A stretch of 64,000 nt of DNA from Clarkia xantiana subsp. parviflora (taxonomy: Eukaryota > Streptophyta > Magnoliopsida > Myrtales > Onagraceae): contig JAPTYO010000005.1 in NCBI GenBank assembly GCA_036873135.1, positions 14,734,166 through 14,798,165 on the forward strand, in the 5' to 3' direction. Made by a program: the position numbers and the translations under genes. Each line of letters starts with the position of its first letter. Position 1 is the first letter of the stretch. Positions 1 to 9,367 of the stretch are shown in pieces. Below the pieces are notes generated by a model, which made no database searches, was not told the origin of the DNA, and saw nothing but the letters and a program-made list of their open reading frames with translations.

Positions 1-993
1 AACCATATGAGAAGAATCATTCTCAACACTCACATTGACTGAGTTGAAGTTGCGCTTCAAACTTGGATGACCAGGAGGATAACCATGCTTCTTGTAGCAA
101 GTGTCCTCTTTGTGACCCATTTTTCCACAATAAATGCATTTCCAATTCGCCTTCTCAGCTTTGGAGGGTCTTCCATCACCACCATATGCATTTGAAGAAC
201 CTTGACCATAAGAAGCTCCTTGTCTGATTGGCTTTGCACCATTGTACCTTGAACCAGAATTGAAGCCCCTTTGATTGTTAGAAGAGTTCCTCATTGAGTA
301 CAAGGCTGTGGACTCTCCTACATCTCCAATTGAACCAGCAATGGCACGCTGACTTTCCTCTTGCACAAGCACAGAAAATGCCACACTTAGTGAAGGAAGA
401 GGTTGCCTCATAAGAAGACTACTCCTCACATGTGCATAGGAATCATTGAGCCCCAAGAGAAAAGCTATAAGCTTCTGTTTCTCCTTATGTTCACTCACCA
501 TCTTCATGTCAGCTTGACATACTAAATGCAAGTCATCAATGGAGCTTAGAGCATCCCACAATTGCTTCATCTTGCCAAAAAATTCAGTGATTGACAAAGC
601 TCCTTGAGATGTTTGGTAAATCTCTCTTGTCAATTGAAACACCTGTGTGTCATCCACCTTGTCAAACATCTCCTTGAGATCAATCCATATTGACAAAGCT
701 GTGGAATTGTAGACCAATCCACCCACCAATTCGTTGGCTACCGTGTTCCTCAACCAAGCTTTCACAATTGCATTAGCCCTGTCCCATTTCACTCTTTGAG
801 ACACTTGAACACTAGACCTGGTGAAAGTACCATCTATGAATCCCAGCTTGTTCTTCACCAAAAGTCCTTCCATAATGGCTGTGCTCCAAGCATGATAGTT
901 AGTTGATCCTTGAAGTTGAAAAGGAATCAACAACAAACCAGTGGTGTCCGAAGGATGAAGATACAAGGGATCCTCAATCGTGTTCTCATCCAT
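1..993 (-). CDS. copia Gag, N-terminal 331 codons (partial)
   Basis: Open minus-strand frame from an ATG at 993 to the window edge; start MDENTIEDPLYLHPSDTTG. The N-terminal PLYLHPSD block and the following NYHAWS segment are the gag-polypeptide signature of plant copia elements. The UBN2-like central part contains WIDLKEMFDKVD and QLTREIYQTSQG. A CCHC zinc knuckle (CIYCGKMGHKEDTC) lies near 80-125. It should form the capsid and bind element RNA. I saw no stop in my reading. The protease and pol parts would lie left of position 1. The start was chosen because it aligns with the MAQETN start of copia-2. Confidence 0.8.
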   Translation of the reverse strand, partial: MDENTIEDPLYLHPSDTTGLLLIPFQLQGSTNYHAWSTAIMEGLLVKNKLGFIDGTFTRSSVQVSQRVKWDRANAIVKAWLRNTVANELVGGLVYNSTALSIWIDLKEMFDKVDDTQVFQLTREIYQTSQGALSITEFFGKMKQLWDALSSIDDLHLVCQADMKMVSEHKEKQKLIAFLLGLNDSYAHVRSSLLMRQPLPSLSVAFSVLVQEESQRAIAGSIGDVGESTALYSMRNSSNNQRGFNSGSRYNGAKPIRQGASYGQGSSNAYGGDGRPSKAEKANWKCIYCGKMGHKEDTCYKKHGYPPGHPSLKRNFNSVNVSVENDSSHMV

Positions 994-1670
994 TTCGTAA
1001 GTAACAAGTGACTTAGGAGGCAAAGAATCCAATGCAAAATAGCTTGTCAAGGAAAAGCACAAGTTCAAGCACCAGCGAAGGCACCAGTGACGGCAACAGC
1101 GAAGGCAATCAGCTAAGGCAACAGCGAAGGCAAATAACAAACAGCTTGTTTATTTCAACAAGTGATCTCCGTACAGGCGTAGAGAAAAGGTCAATCCGCA
1201 AAAATCCGCGAAGAATTTCTTCATCACATTACCACAGAAAGCATCGCAATTGATTCAATTTGACGAAATCAATAAGCACAAGCAAGCATATCATCAGAAT
1301 CAAGCTCAATTTCAGTCAAGATCCAAGCGATAGCAATCAGTGTACAGAAACAGCTTCCAATCCAATCGATGATCCAAATGAGTTGGAAATCAACAAATCT
1401 TGATTCAGAAAGACTTACACAGAGTCGTAATCAAGATTGCGACATGAATCCAATCTCGATTTGAGGAAACGAAGCAGATCGAAGAAGCAAATCGAAGAAG
1501 CGTGACGACGAAGCAAAAGAAATCTGTGACTTGATCGCCAAGAGATCTACTTCTCAGCAATGAATACAGTCCAGACGCATCCTCAATCACCAGGAATCAT
1601 CTTCAATCTGCTTGATCTTCAACAATCTCCAGGAATCCGAGCTTTCTTGATCACCAAGGAAACTCAGTTG

Positions 1671-1682
1671 GCTCTGATACCA
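1671..1682 (-). other. primer binding site, initiator-Met tRNA type
   Basis: Minus strand reads TGGTATCAGAGC, the standard plant copia primer site complementary to the 3' end of initiator methionine tRNA. It directly abuts the LTR and fixes the element's orientation. Confidence 0.9.
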
Positions 1683-1894
1683 TAAAGACTTTGAGAGGAT
1701 TTAGAGAATGCAATGATCTTGTTATTCACATAAACTCCAAATCAGTTTGTACAATATGATCTAACTAACTATTTATACTAAGTTAGCTACGTACATAGGA
1801 AAGGAGGAGAACACAACTATGGCACAAGTATTAGGCACGACTAACCACAAGCATTGTGCAAACTAACTAATGCACAAGCTTGATATGTTCTATA
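1683..1894 (-). repeat. LTR of copia copy 1 (5' LTR)
   Basis: The boundary at 1683 is set by the primer site. The outer end at about 1894 is inferred from the terminal TTCTATA, which matches the outer end of copia-2 LTRs (CTTCTATA). Length about 212 bp, close to the 230 bp of copia-2. Termini are TA...TA rather than TG...CA. The partner LTR is outside the window. Confidence 0.55.
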
Positions 1895-2814
1895 CATTCG
1901 CCATGAAGAGTGAACCCTTACCAGGAATTCGCACTTGTTATAGTGTGGGGTCGTTGTCTAGCCAGAGAACTTCCGCCACTTATGGGGTGATCAGTCCCGT
2001 ATTGTATTTGCCCATCCTGTTCTGAATCCAGGGAATGGCTATGAACATGAGGATTTGCCTCTAACAAGAGGTGTCACAGCATGTCATTTTCTAGAAGTAA
2101 ACATGGGGTTTGTCTTTACAAAGAGGATACCTCAACATGCCACTTTTGATAGTAGGTCTTGGTGTTAATCTAAGATATTGCTTGTAGTTGACATCTCTTG
2201 GATAGTCGTCATTTTGATAGTAGACCTTGATGTTATTCCAAGGAATTGCTTGTAGATGACGCCTCTTGAATAGTTGTCATTTTGATTGATAATCCGCTGG
2301 TTGTCATTGCGGTGTATAAGTTGATTGTGCACATAGCGCAATGGCTTTGTGTTGTCGGTACCTTCTTTGAGATAGATGCCAATTTATGGATGGAGAAATA
2401 AACTCCTTGTTGGTGTAGATATGCAAGTATCATCCATTATATGTATTTGCAGCATGCTGTCTTTGAAAATATTTTGGGCTTAACTCCAAGTTTTTATTCT
2501 ATGTTGACGGCTTTTGATGTAGTCATAAATATGAGTAAATTGTTGTTGATGATAAGCGTTGTCATAACGCGTAATATATTTTTTGCTTGCTGATAGCATA
2601 ATTTGTTGGATTGTTGATGTAGATAATAAGCGTGTAGTTTTGTTACTTCGCGTTTAATCCAAAAATAGCGTGCAAGACATAGATATGTACCTACAAATGT
2701 AGATTAACTTTATTAGATACTTGCGCGTATTTACATTGTTTTTTCAAGAAGGCGTCGATCATTCCTTCTTAAAACATGTAAATGCGATTATACTAGAAAC
2801 ACTTGGAATGCGCA
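1895..2814. other. no gene recognised; probable gypsy untranslated sequence
   Basis: No reading frame of convincing length or family. Around 2130-2290 there are imperfect repeats (TTGATAGTAG, TTGCTTGTAG, a GTCATTTTGAT motif repeated). The stretch lies beside gag relics of element D and may be its 3' untranslated part; that is a guess from position only. Confidence 0.4.
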
Positions 2815-3460
2815 AAGTAATCTGAAAGATAGTAATTTCTCCCGTTTCATTATGGCTGGTTTGATGACGATGTCGCGGAGTCGGTTGCAACAAATCGACT
2901 TAATGCACCTAGCGCGATGCATTCTTCAATCTCCCACCTTAGTGGTAGACACATGTTTGTGTTGTGCCCCCAAGTTTTGTGGTACTTGCACCATTCCCTA
3001 ATGTTGTTGCCCAAGAAAGCTATCTTCGGAACAAGTGGACTTGGGAGCTTGTTTTCAAGTAGGTTGACGTAAATGTCTTCAGCAACCGTGTTTAGCGGTG
3101 TGAAGATGTTGTCGATATTGATGTTTGCGTCTTCCTGTTTGTTCGTTTTTGCTCAAACTCCTTTGTTCCAACTGAGGGGTGTACCCCACCTCAGTTCTTA
3201 TTCGCATTAGTCTGCTGTCTCAAGCTTATCCTTTAGATCTGCCATGGTTTTTGTTGTTCGCCATCCATGAGTTCGTCCGAAGAGAAGGAAAGATCTAGCG
3301 TTCATGTTTGCATAGAACACGCTTATCACTTCTTCTCTTGTTTCTTTCGCCGAGAAGGCGTTAGAAACGAATCTGATGAAGTAGTCCATGATTGGCTCGC
3401 CTTCTCCCTGCTTGACGAGCCATATCTGGTGCCATGGCGAATACTGGACGTTTTCTTGTG
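2815..3460 (-). pseudogene. second gag segment fused downstream of protease (element D)
   Basis: The end of the 3207-4811 minus frame no longer resembles protease or RT. It reads like the C-terminal part of a retrotransposon Gag (MDYFIRFVSNAF, then TMADLKDKLETAD). Past the stop at 3207, another frame near 2890-3000 gives CKYHKTWGHNTNMC, a second zinc knuckle similar to but distinct from the one at about 4350-4390. Two gag C-termini in series in one element suggest recombination between two related elements or a nested deletion. It is broken by stops and frame changes. Confidence 0.55.
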
Positions 3461-5984
3461 GCTTCCAAACTGTAACAGCTTGTTCCACCACTTGCTCCTT
3501 TCTTTCATCAACAACTTTCTGCCTTTTGAAAGAATTTATCATTGCCACATGGAACTGGTGCTTTGCTCTCAAGGCATTGACGTAACAACGTCTTGCGGTT
3601 ATCTGGTCGCCTAGCACTTCCCCAATCCCATGGTCCGTAGGGAACTTCATCTTTTGGTGGACAGTGGAGGGCACGATCACGTAAGGGTTGATCGTTGTTC
3701 GTCCCAAGATTCCGTTATAGGCCCCAAGAGATTCTACAGCGACGAAAGTGACGTTGACATGCAATGCTCTCCACCCTTGGCCAAGGATGACAGGAAGCGT
3801 GATTGTACCCAGGGGTTGTGTAGCTGCTCCGGCGAAGCTGACTAGCAAGAAGTTTCCCGGAGTCAGGTCTTTGACAGATCTTCCCAATTGCTCTAGGACT
3901 TTGACAAGTAGAATGTTAGCGGAGCTTCCACCGTCGACGAGGATTCTTTTCACATCGTATCCGTCAATGTCCATGGTTATGACTAAAGCGTCATCGTGAG
4001 GGTAAACGATATGCTTTAAGTCTTCCCTGGAAAATTGGATGACCGTGTCTTCTTGCTCCTGCTGCTTGCGCTTTCCGTATTTCGGCAATGTTGCTGCTTG
4101 GGATGCATAAATGTCCCGAGCATTAGACACTTGTCCTCCTGCGGCAGGTCCTCCGTGTATGACGTTGATTAAGCCTCGCTTAGCTGGCGGAGGGTTGTCA
4201 TTGACCTTCTCTTTTCCCTTGTTTCCTCTTTTTGACGACTCTGCTTGAGCCTTTTTCGGGGGGTTGTCGCCTTGATCGACAAATTGCTTCAATTCGCCTT
4301 TGAGGACGAAGTTGTTAATGTGGAAGCGTAGACTGACACAGCTGTCCGTCTCGTGGCCGAAGACCTTGTGGTTTTCACACCACTTGTCCTTGTCTTTCCC
4401 CAGCGGGCCTTTTCTGAAATTGTTCGGCTCTTTCCACATATTTGCGTCCTTCATCTCTCTCAATATCACGGACAGCGGGGCATTCAAAGGAATGCAGTCG
4501 GTAAGATTTACTTCTTTTGGCTTCTGAAAATCCCCTTGAAAATGTCTTTTCGGCTGAGGTTGCCAATTTCTTCCTTGTTGACCACTTGAGTGTGGTTTTG
4601 GTTGTTTCTGCTTTGGATTTTCTTTTGCCTTTGCCGTAGAGATTTTTGCCTTGTTCTGGCTTCTGAATCTTTCGAGGTCCACGTATTCTTTTACTCTTGC
4701 GGCTAACTCCTCCATGGTTTCTACTGGGCGCTTTGCCATCTTTTCTGCTAGGGCATAGCCTCTTCGTCCGAGGTTTCGAATGAACGCTCGAACAATCTCT
4801 CCTTCTGTCATGTTCCCCTAAATATCAGAGATATTATGATTGAAGCGGACGTAGTAGTCGGCGAGAGATTCTTCGTTTTGTTGTTGGACGTCGTCCAAAG
4901 CATTTGACCCCTTTAGCAATGTGCGCTCGCCCATGTATCGTTGGATGAATTTAGCCTTCAGGTCCGCCCATGTAGTAATGCTTCCACATGGCAGCGAGAA
5001 GAACCAGTGTGCTGCAGTCCCGGCAAGAGTTTGTGAAAACGTCATTGCGAAGTGGTGTGGGTTCTTCGTTCTGCCTAGCAGAGAGGCCTCGTGCTTTGGC
5101 ACGTGTTCCACTGGATCTCCTTTTCCACGGTAGAGTTCTCCTCCAATTCGGTACAGTGCGTCTGGGACACGACTGTTCACCAGGTGGTCCGCGAACGGAT
5201 GTGACGCCCTTTCTTCAAGTGCGTGCATACCCTTCATCTTTGCTTCCTTCATCTTTTTCTCCACCATTTCTTCTAACATCTCAGGGGTAAACCCTTTTAC
5301 AGGTTCAGCATAACCTGTTGAAGGATTTTGTCGACCATTGTTGTGGTAGATGTCAGATTGATCTCTACTTGTGGCCTGGAAGGGATCATCCCTGGTTGGC
5401 TATTGTGGGTGGTAGAATGGGGCTGCCTTTCATTCCTCCAATGACGGGCTCCTTGGGAAGGAGTGTATGACCGTGCAGCTTCATATCTTGCGTGTTGGTT
5501 TCTGCCCTGGAAAGGATTTCCGTAGCGAGTAGTGTCTTGCGACACTTCTCTTGCTGGCGCGGCGTACTCTTGGTTGGACGGAGGTGGCTGAGCCGCATAT
5601 CCTTGGTTTTTTAGAGACTCGCGGAATGCGAGTAACTCTTCCGTGCAACCATCATCGCTGGAGTAATGGTGGGCATCGGGTTTGCCCCCGTTCTTTGTTC
5701 GCCTTGCGGCATTTCCGTCTGGGATTCATCTTCGTGCATCTCTGGCTCGAAACCAGGTGGAGGTGCGTGATGTTTGTCCCTTGGCTCTCTGTGCTGTGCG
5801 TTGGGCACATTGTCAGTCGGTATGGATGAAGCTACGGAAGTAGCTCTTGGAATGTGGGAGGGTCCCGACTGGCTCCCAGCTGGCGCTTGGCCTCCTGTTC
5901 TTTTGTTTGCCGGGGATTTCTTGGGACGCCCGGGCCTTTTCCTTGGGTTTTTAACCTCCTCGGGAGGGTTGTGATTACTCGTCA
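3207..5984 (-). pseudogene. element D Gag-protease, broken
   Basis: Starts near ATG 5984 (MTSNHNPPEE...). It is disrupted by a stop at about 5611, frame changes near 5560 and 5290, and an in-frame TAG at about 4817. Order seen: basic N-terminal region; retrotransposon gag domain at about 5230-4820 (AAHWFFSLP, ITTWADLKAKFIQRY); zinc knuckle CENHKVFGHETDSC at about 4390-4340; INVIHGGPAAGG at about 4160; aspartic protease core ILVDGGSSANILL at about 3935-3900. The last 534-codon piece (4811-3207) is open. Gag would package RNA and the protease would cut the polyprotein, but this copy cannot make a whole product. Confidence 0.75.
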
Positions 5985-6010
5985 TGATTTTGCGGTACGG
6001 TAGCTTCTTG

Positions 6011-6033
6011 TTCGAATCACGTAGACGGCGCCA
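6011..6033 (-). other. primer binding site of element D
   Basis: Minus strand begins TGGCGCCGTCTACGTGATTC directly inside the LTR. The complement contains GTTCGAATC, the usual T-psi-C loop sequence, 12 nt before the acceptor end. So about 23 nt look like a true tRNA 3' end; I do not assign the amino acid. A, B and C share only the first 10-11 nt of this site. Confidence 0.75.
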
Positions 6034-6034
6034 A

Positions 6035-6836
6035 TGTTGCGTCCTGGATGAACCAGGTCGTGGGGACGCATCTGTTCGTATGGTTGAGTGGGTTTTCGGG
6101 CTGCAACCCTTCGTCTGAAAGAGGTTTGTGCCACTGACGAGTGTTCGGTTGAGTCCCGGAAAGGCCTGTGTCTCAAAGCGCGGTTGAGTCTCAGGGGGGC
6201 GGCTGATTCTCAGAAGGCGGTAGTCTGTGCACAAGTCTGGACGTCTGGGCTTCAATTCCTGCACAAAGGACCGGTGTTAGCACGGAGAGGGGGGTGGTGC
6301 TAGCGGAGCCCTCTCCGAAGCTTAAGTCACTATAGGGCTAAAAGAGTAATTCTAGAGAGAAGTCAGAGCTCAAAATACCAAAGTTGGGCAAATGAGAGGA
6401 TGTGTGAAAATGGGTGGCCAAGGCCTCCTATTTATAGGCTTCCTTGGGACCGGACCCGGTTTTAAAGCGGTTTGATGACGGTTCAAAAGCAAGCGGTAAC
6501 CGTCATCCATATTGGCAATGCGCGAACTTGACTTCTCTACACGTAACGGTAATCGCGGAAACGATAATCGCACGATACCCGCAATGCAATCCGGACCTCG
6601 TCGAATTAGGGCAATTCGGCGAGGTCCGGATTGCAAGCTACCCGGACGTCCGGGTTGCTGCAATCCGGACCTCCGGATTGCTTTGCGCAATCCGGAGGTC
6701 CGGTCCGGACGCGCGTAACACGCTTCCGGACCGTTTTGACCCTTTGGGAGACGTTTTTTCAAGTCGAGATGTAATTTTGACGTGTTTACGAGGCCCGAAA
6801 TATAAATACGAACCCGAATTGGACATATATCCATCA
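6035..6836 (-). repeat. LTR of element D
   Basis: Begins TG at 6035 next to the primer site and ends CCATCA at about 6836 (802 bp). A minus-strand TATA box (CTATAAATA) lies at about 6429-6437, flanked by CCAAGG/CCTTGG arms. A cluster of short inverted repeats built on GCAATCCGGACCTC occupies about 6585-6715. Only this LTR is visible, so the outer boundary is inferred from the ATCA terminus shared with A, B and C. Confidence 0.65.
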
Positions 6837-6869
6837 GTATGAAATTATCATATATATATATATATATAT

Positions 6870-7092
6870 AACAGGTCTTTCGGTCCAACATGTTTGACAA
6901 CTTTTGAGTTTTGGTCCAACATCTTTATTTTTGCCTAGTTTTGGTGCCATATGTTTGAAAACTTTTGGCTTTTTGTCCATTCGTTAGTTGACTGTTAGTT
7001 TGACCGCTAAACAGTCACGTGACATGCACATGCCTAGTCCAAAAAATTTTGTTTTGTTCAGTTTAGTCCTCAAATTTATTGTCCTAACTCTT
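6870..7092. repeat. half of a foldback MITE (Mutator-like family)
   Basis: Carries the modules seen in the complete members at 23783 and 54186, in the same order: TTTGGTGCCATATGTTTGA, GTTGACTGTTAG, CACGTGACATGCACATGCC, then CAGTTTAGTCCTC. The GC-rich core and right arm are missing. It stops abruptly at about 7092, just before a copia LTR. Confidence 0.55.
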
Positions 7093-7140
7093 AGCATATG
7101 GTGATTGGGCGCCGTAAATGGAAGCCCATTAATATGTATA

Positions 7141-7686
7141 TGTTACCTGAGACAATTGGGTAAATGTCACATTAGGGAAATTGGGTTTGACCAAAATCCC
7201 AATTGACATGAGAGGCCCAAAATTGGGCCTCCCTTATACACTAGGCCGGCCGAATTATGGGAGTGGGCAAAGTGGACTTTTGTCTACTTTGCTCCTCCTA
7301 TAAATAGGGAGTGTTAGGGATTTTATTAAAGGAATTTGTTATTCCTTCTTTGTGGTAATTTGAGAGAAAATCTCTCCTCCCTAAACACATATATTCGGCC
7401 TAACCTATACCTACACCAAAATGTGTGCCAATTTTCTTTGAGCAAACACTCCGGAGATCTGTCCCTGCCAAGAATCAATCAGATGCTTTGTTGTGGAGAC
7501 TATACCGCGTAGGGCTTCCTTAAAAATAACCTCTACGGGTTCCGTCCGGTGGATTGAGGACTCTCTCAGCAAGATCTTGGGACTACGGAAAGCGATTAAG
7601 GTATGTGGCATCTTTCGCTGCGTAATAGTGATTACTAGCATGTACCATATTTATGTTTCCGTAGTATTTAGCCCTGTAATCCAACA
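7141..7686 (+). repeat. 5' LTR of a plus-strand copia element (copia-4)
   Basis: Starts TGTTACCTGAG, ends CCAACA, and is followed at once by a Met-tRNA-type primer site, so it is a 5' LTR in + orientation. A TATA box (CTATAAATA) at about 7299-7307 sits between CTCC and GGAG arms. No coding part of this element follows; the sequence after its leader is element A and other repeats. Confidence 0.65.
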
Positions 7687-7687
7687 G

Positions 7688-7946
7688 TGGTATTAGAGTC
7701 TGTGTTAGGAGTTCATGATTTTGATAAATTGATATTCTTGATTTTAAACATGTTGGCCGAAATTTTGATTAGTGAAAATTGAAAATTTCCGATTTTTATA
7801 ATTGTTAGTGCCGAAATTTTTATGATATTCTTATTAAAAAGTTGATGTTCATGATCTTCAAGAAAAACGTGACTTTTATCAAAATCAAAATTGGATTGTA
7901 GATCTTAGTAAAATTTGATCTTAAAATTTGACCAATTGTTTCCTAT
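7688..7946 (+). other. copia-4 primer site and leader remnant
   Basis: TGGTATTAGAGTC at 7688-7700 is a one-base variant of the plant initiator-Met primer site. About 245 bp of AT-rich leader follow, without an ORF, and then a sequence break. No gag was found, so the element is a 5' fragment. Confidence 0.6.
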
Positions 7947-7961
7947 TGTTAGTTTCGGGGA

Positions 7962-8721
7962 TGTTGGATCACGGGCGAAGCTCCGTTATGTCCTCGACGG
8001 AAAGCTTTGGACTCCTGGGCTCCGCGTAATCCTGCAAAAGGGGATGACCTGGGTGGTGACCCAGAATCCCTCTCCGATGCTTAAATGAGTATGGTGATCA
8101 ATGGGGTGGTAAGCGAAAGTCTAAGTTCGTATTATATCATGGTTTTCTGAGGTAACTTCCTCCTTTATATAGGAGGGGAAGTTACTCAGTTACATGTTAC
8201 TGCGCCTGGCAGTTTTACCCATGATTCCGTGTATCTCGCCACGATTCCGCATATCTCGGTCGGGATTCCGTATATCTCGCCCCACGCTCCGCGTATCTTA
8301 CCCGTACTCCGCGTATCTCGGGCACGCCCTGCGTATCTCGGGGGATTTATCTTTATCCCTAACTGTCTCCCACTACTCTATCTAGTAGGCGGGTTTCTCG
8401 GTCTTTATCCTCTGATCACAAGTCCCGACTCCTGTCGGAGACTCCAGAGTTGTCTCATTCTAGATCACCACCCAGGACCTTCGGTCTCTGCGGGACAGGT
8501 CCAATCTCTGCGGGGCTTTATTATCGAGGCCTTTACTAAGGCATATCGGGGCCTACTCAGAGGCTTCTCATCGGGAGCATTTAGCTCGTACATCGGGACC
8601 GCTAAAGTCGGAATCCTTCGTGCTGGGCCTCTGGGCCTTCCAGGCTTTTCACGATGCCCACTGGACCTACTCGCCGTCCATTGGCTACTAACGGGGCTAC
8701 CGATTCCATCGGGACCCATCA
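7962..8721 (-). repeat. 3' LTR of element A
   Basis: On the plus strand it begins TGTTGGATCACGGGCGAAGC and ends GGGACCCATCA. About 760 bp and collinear with 18646-19405. It contains about 20-bp GCGTATCTCG-type repeats at 8221-8345 and a minus-strand TATATAAA inside an inverted repeat at 8147-8189. GGGGA lies immediately left. Confidence 0.95.
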
Positions 8722-8746
8722 TTTGCCCCCAAGACATGGGGGACTT
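8722..8746 (-). other. polypurine-tract region of element A
   Basis: Next to the 3' LTR the minus strand reads CTTGGGGGCAAA, a plausible plus-strand primer. With the preceding CCCCCATG it forms a short hairpin. The same arrangement occurs at 28406-28430 (B) and about 47146-47166 (C). Confidence 0.6.
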
Positions 8747-9204
8747 TTAGTTCGTCGTGTCTTTTAATTCAGCTCTTCTGACCTCATTGTCGGAGGTTTT
8801 TGTTTTGTACCCTCCAATACCACCGTCGGAGGCTTTTTGCCTTGTGTGTGATTGTCGTATAACAGAGTCTCTTACTTATGATTGTCTTGGGCCCACCAGG
8901 CCCCATGGGCAGTTGCCAAATCCGAGGAGACTCCTCGGTTACTGTAGCATTAAATGCCTAGGGATAAGGAAACGACGTTTAAACCGGCGTGACTGTTGTT
9001 TTCTGAAAAAGCAGCTGTGACGTCACGCACGTCCCTTCCGTACCTTTAATCTCGGCGATTAAGATCGTGTCGTTTCCTCTTCAACGGTGAAGATCAAGCC
9101 CATCCAGCTGTCTCCTCCGTACCGTCTCCATAATTTCAACGATTGTGATCGAATCGTTTCGTCTTCAATGGTCAAGATTGAGTCCCTCCAGTTGTCCTTT
9201 TGCT
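8747..9204 (+). other. aORF upstream region in element A
   Basis: No coding frame recognised. This stretch lies between the polypurine tract and the aORF TATA box, and matching sequence lies in B (28431-28786) and C (about 46661-47145, minus). It includes a conserved block around CCAAATCCGAGGAGACTCCT. I infer that it is the promoter-proximal region of the antisense gene. Confidence 0.45.
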
Positions 9205-9211
9205 TATAAAA
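9205..9211 (+). promoter_or_regulatory. TATA box of the element A aORF
   Basis: TATAAAA lies 163 nt before the aORF start codon at 9368. Equivalent TATAAAA boxes lie 169 nt (B, 28787) and 173 nt (C, minus, 46660) upstream of the matching ATGs, which argues for a real antisense promoter. Confidence 0.65.
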
Positions 9212-9367
9212 GCTAAAACCATGGCATTATTCACTTCTTCTGCACTCTCTCGATTTCAGCCATCCTTGCATTCGAAGCTTCCTCTCCAAGCTCCTCCTGC
9301 TGTTCAAGTGATCCAAGGCCTTCAACCCTTCCGATCTTCCTTTACTTTACCTCTTTGACCACCGATC

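Larger units (their letters stand above)
1..1894 (-). mobile_element. Ty1/copia LTR retrotransposon, copy 1, truncated by window edge
   Basis: Minus-strand copia element of which only the 5' part is inside the window: LTR (1683-1894), primer binding site (1671-1682), leader (994-1670) and the start of gag (1-993). Layout and gag sequence closely parallel copia-2 at 33148-38749, so both belong to one family or two close ones. Target-site duplication cannot be checked because the other end lies outside the window. Confidence 0.85.
2815..6836 (-). mobile_element. Ty3/gypsy (Tat-type) element D, truncated
   Basis: Minus-strand element with LTR (6035-6836), primer site, Gag and protease. Where reverse transcriptase should begin, the sequence runs into a second, different gag segment ending in its own zinc motif. 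No RT, RNase H or integrase remains. It is related to A, B and C: same GGSS-type protease, same INVIHGG motif before it, same CxxHx(3)GHxTxxC knuckle. Its LTR differs from theirs. The left limit is approximate and no target duplication was found. Confidence 0.7.

Noticed and set aside
8229..8750. Open frame of 173 codons across the element A LTR (repeated at 18913-19572)
   Set aside because: It lies in LTR sequence rich in 20-bp repeats, has no recognised domain, and the repeats alone explain the open frame.
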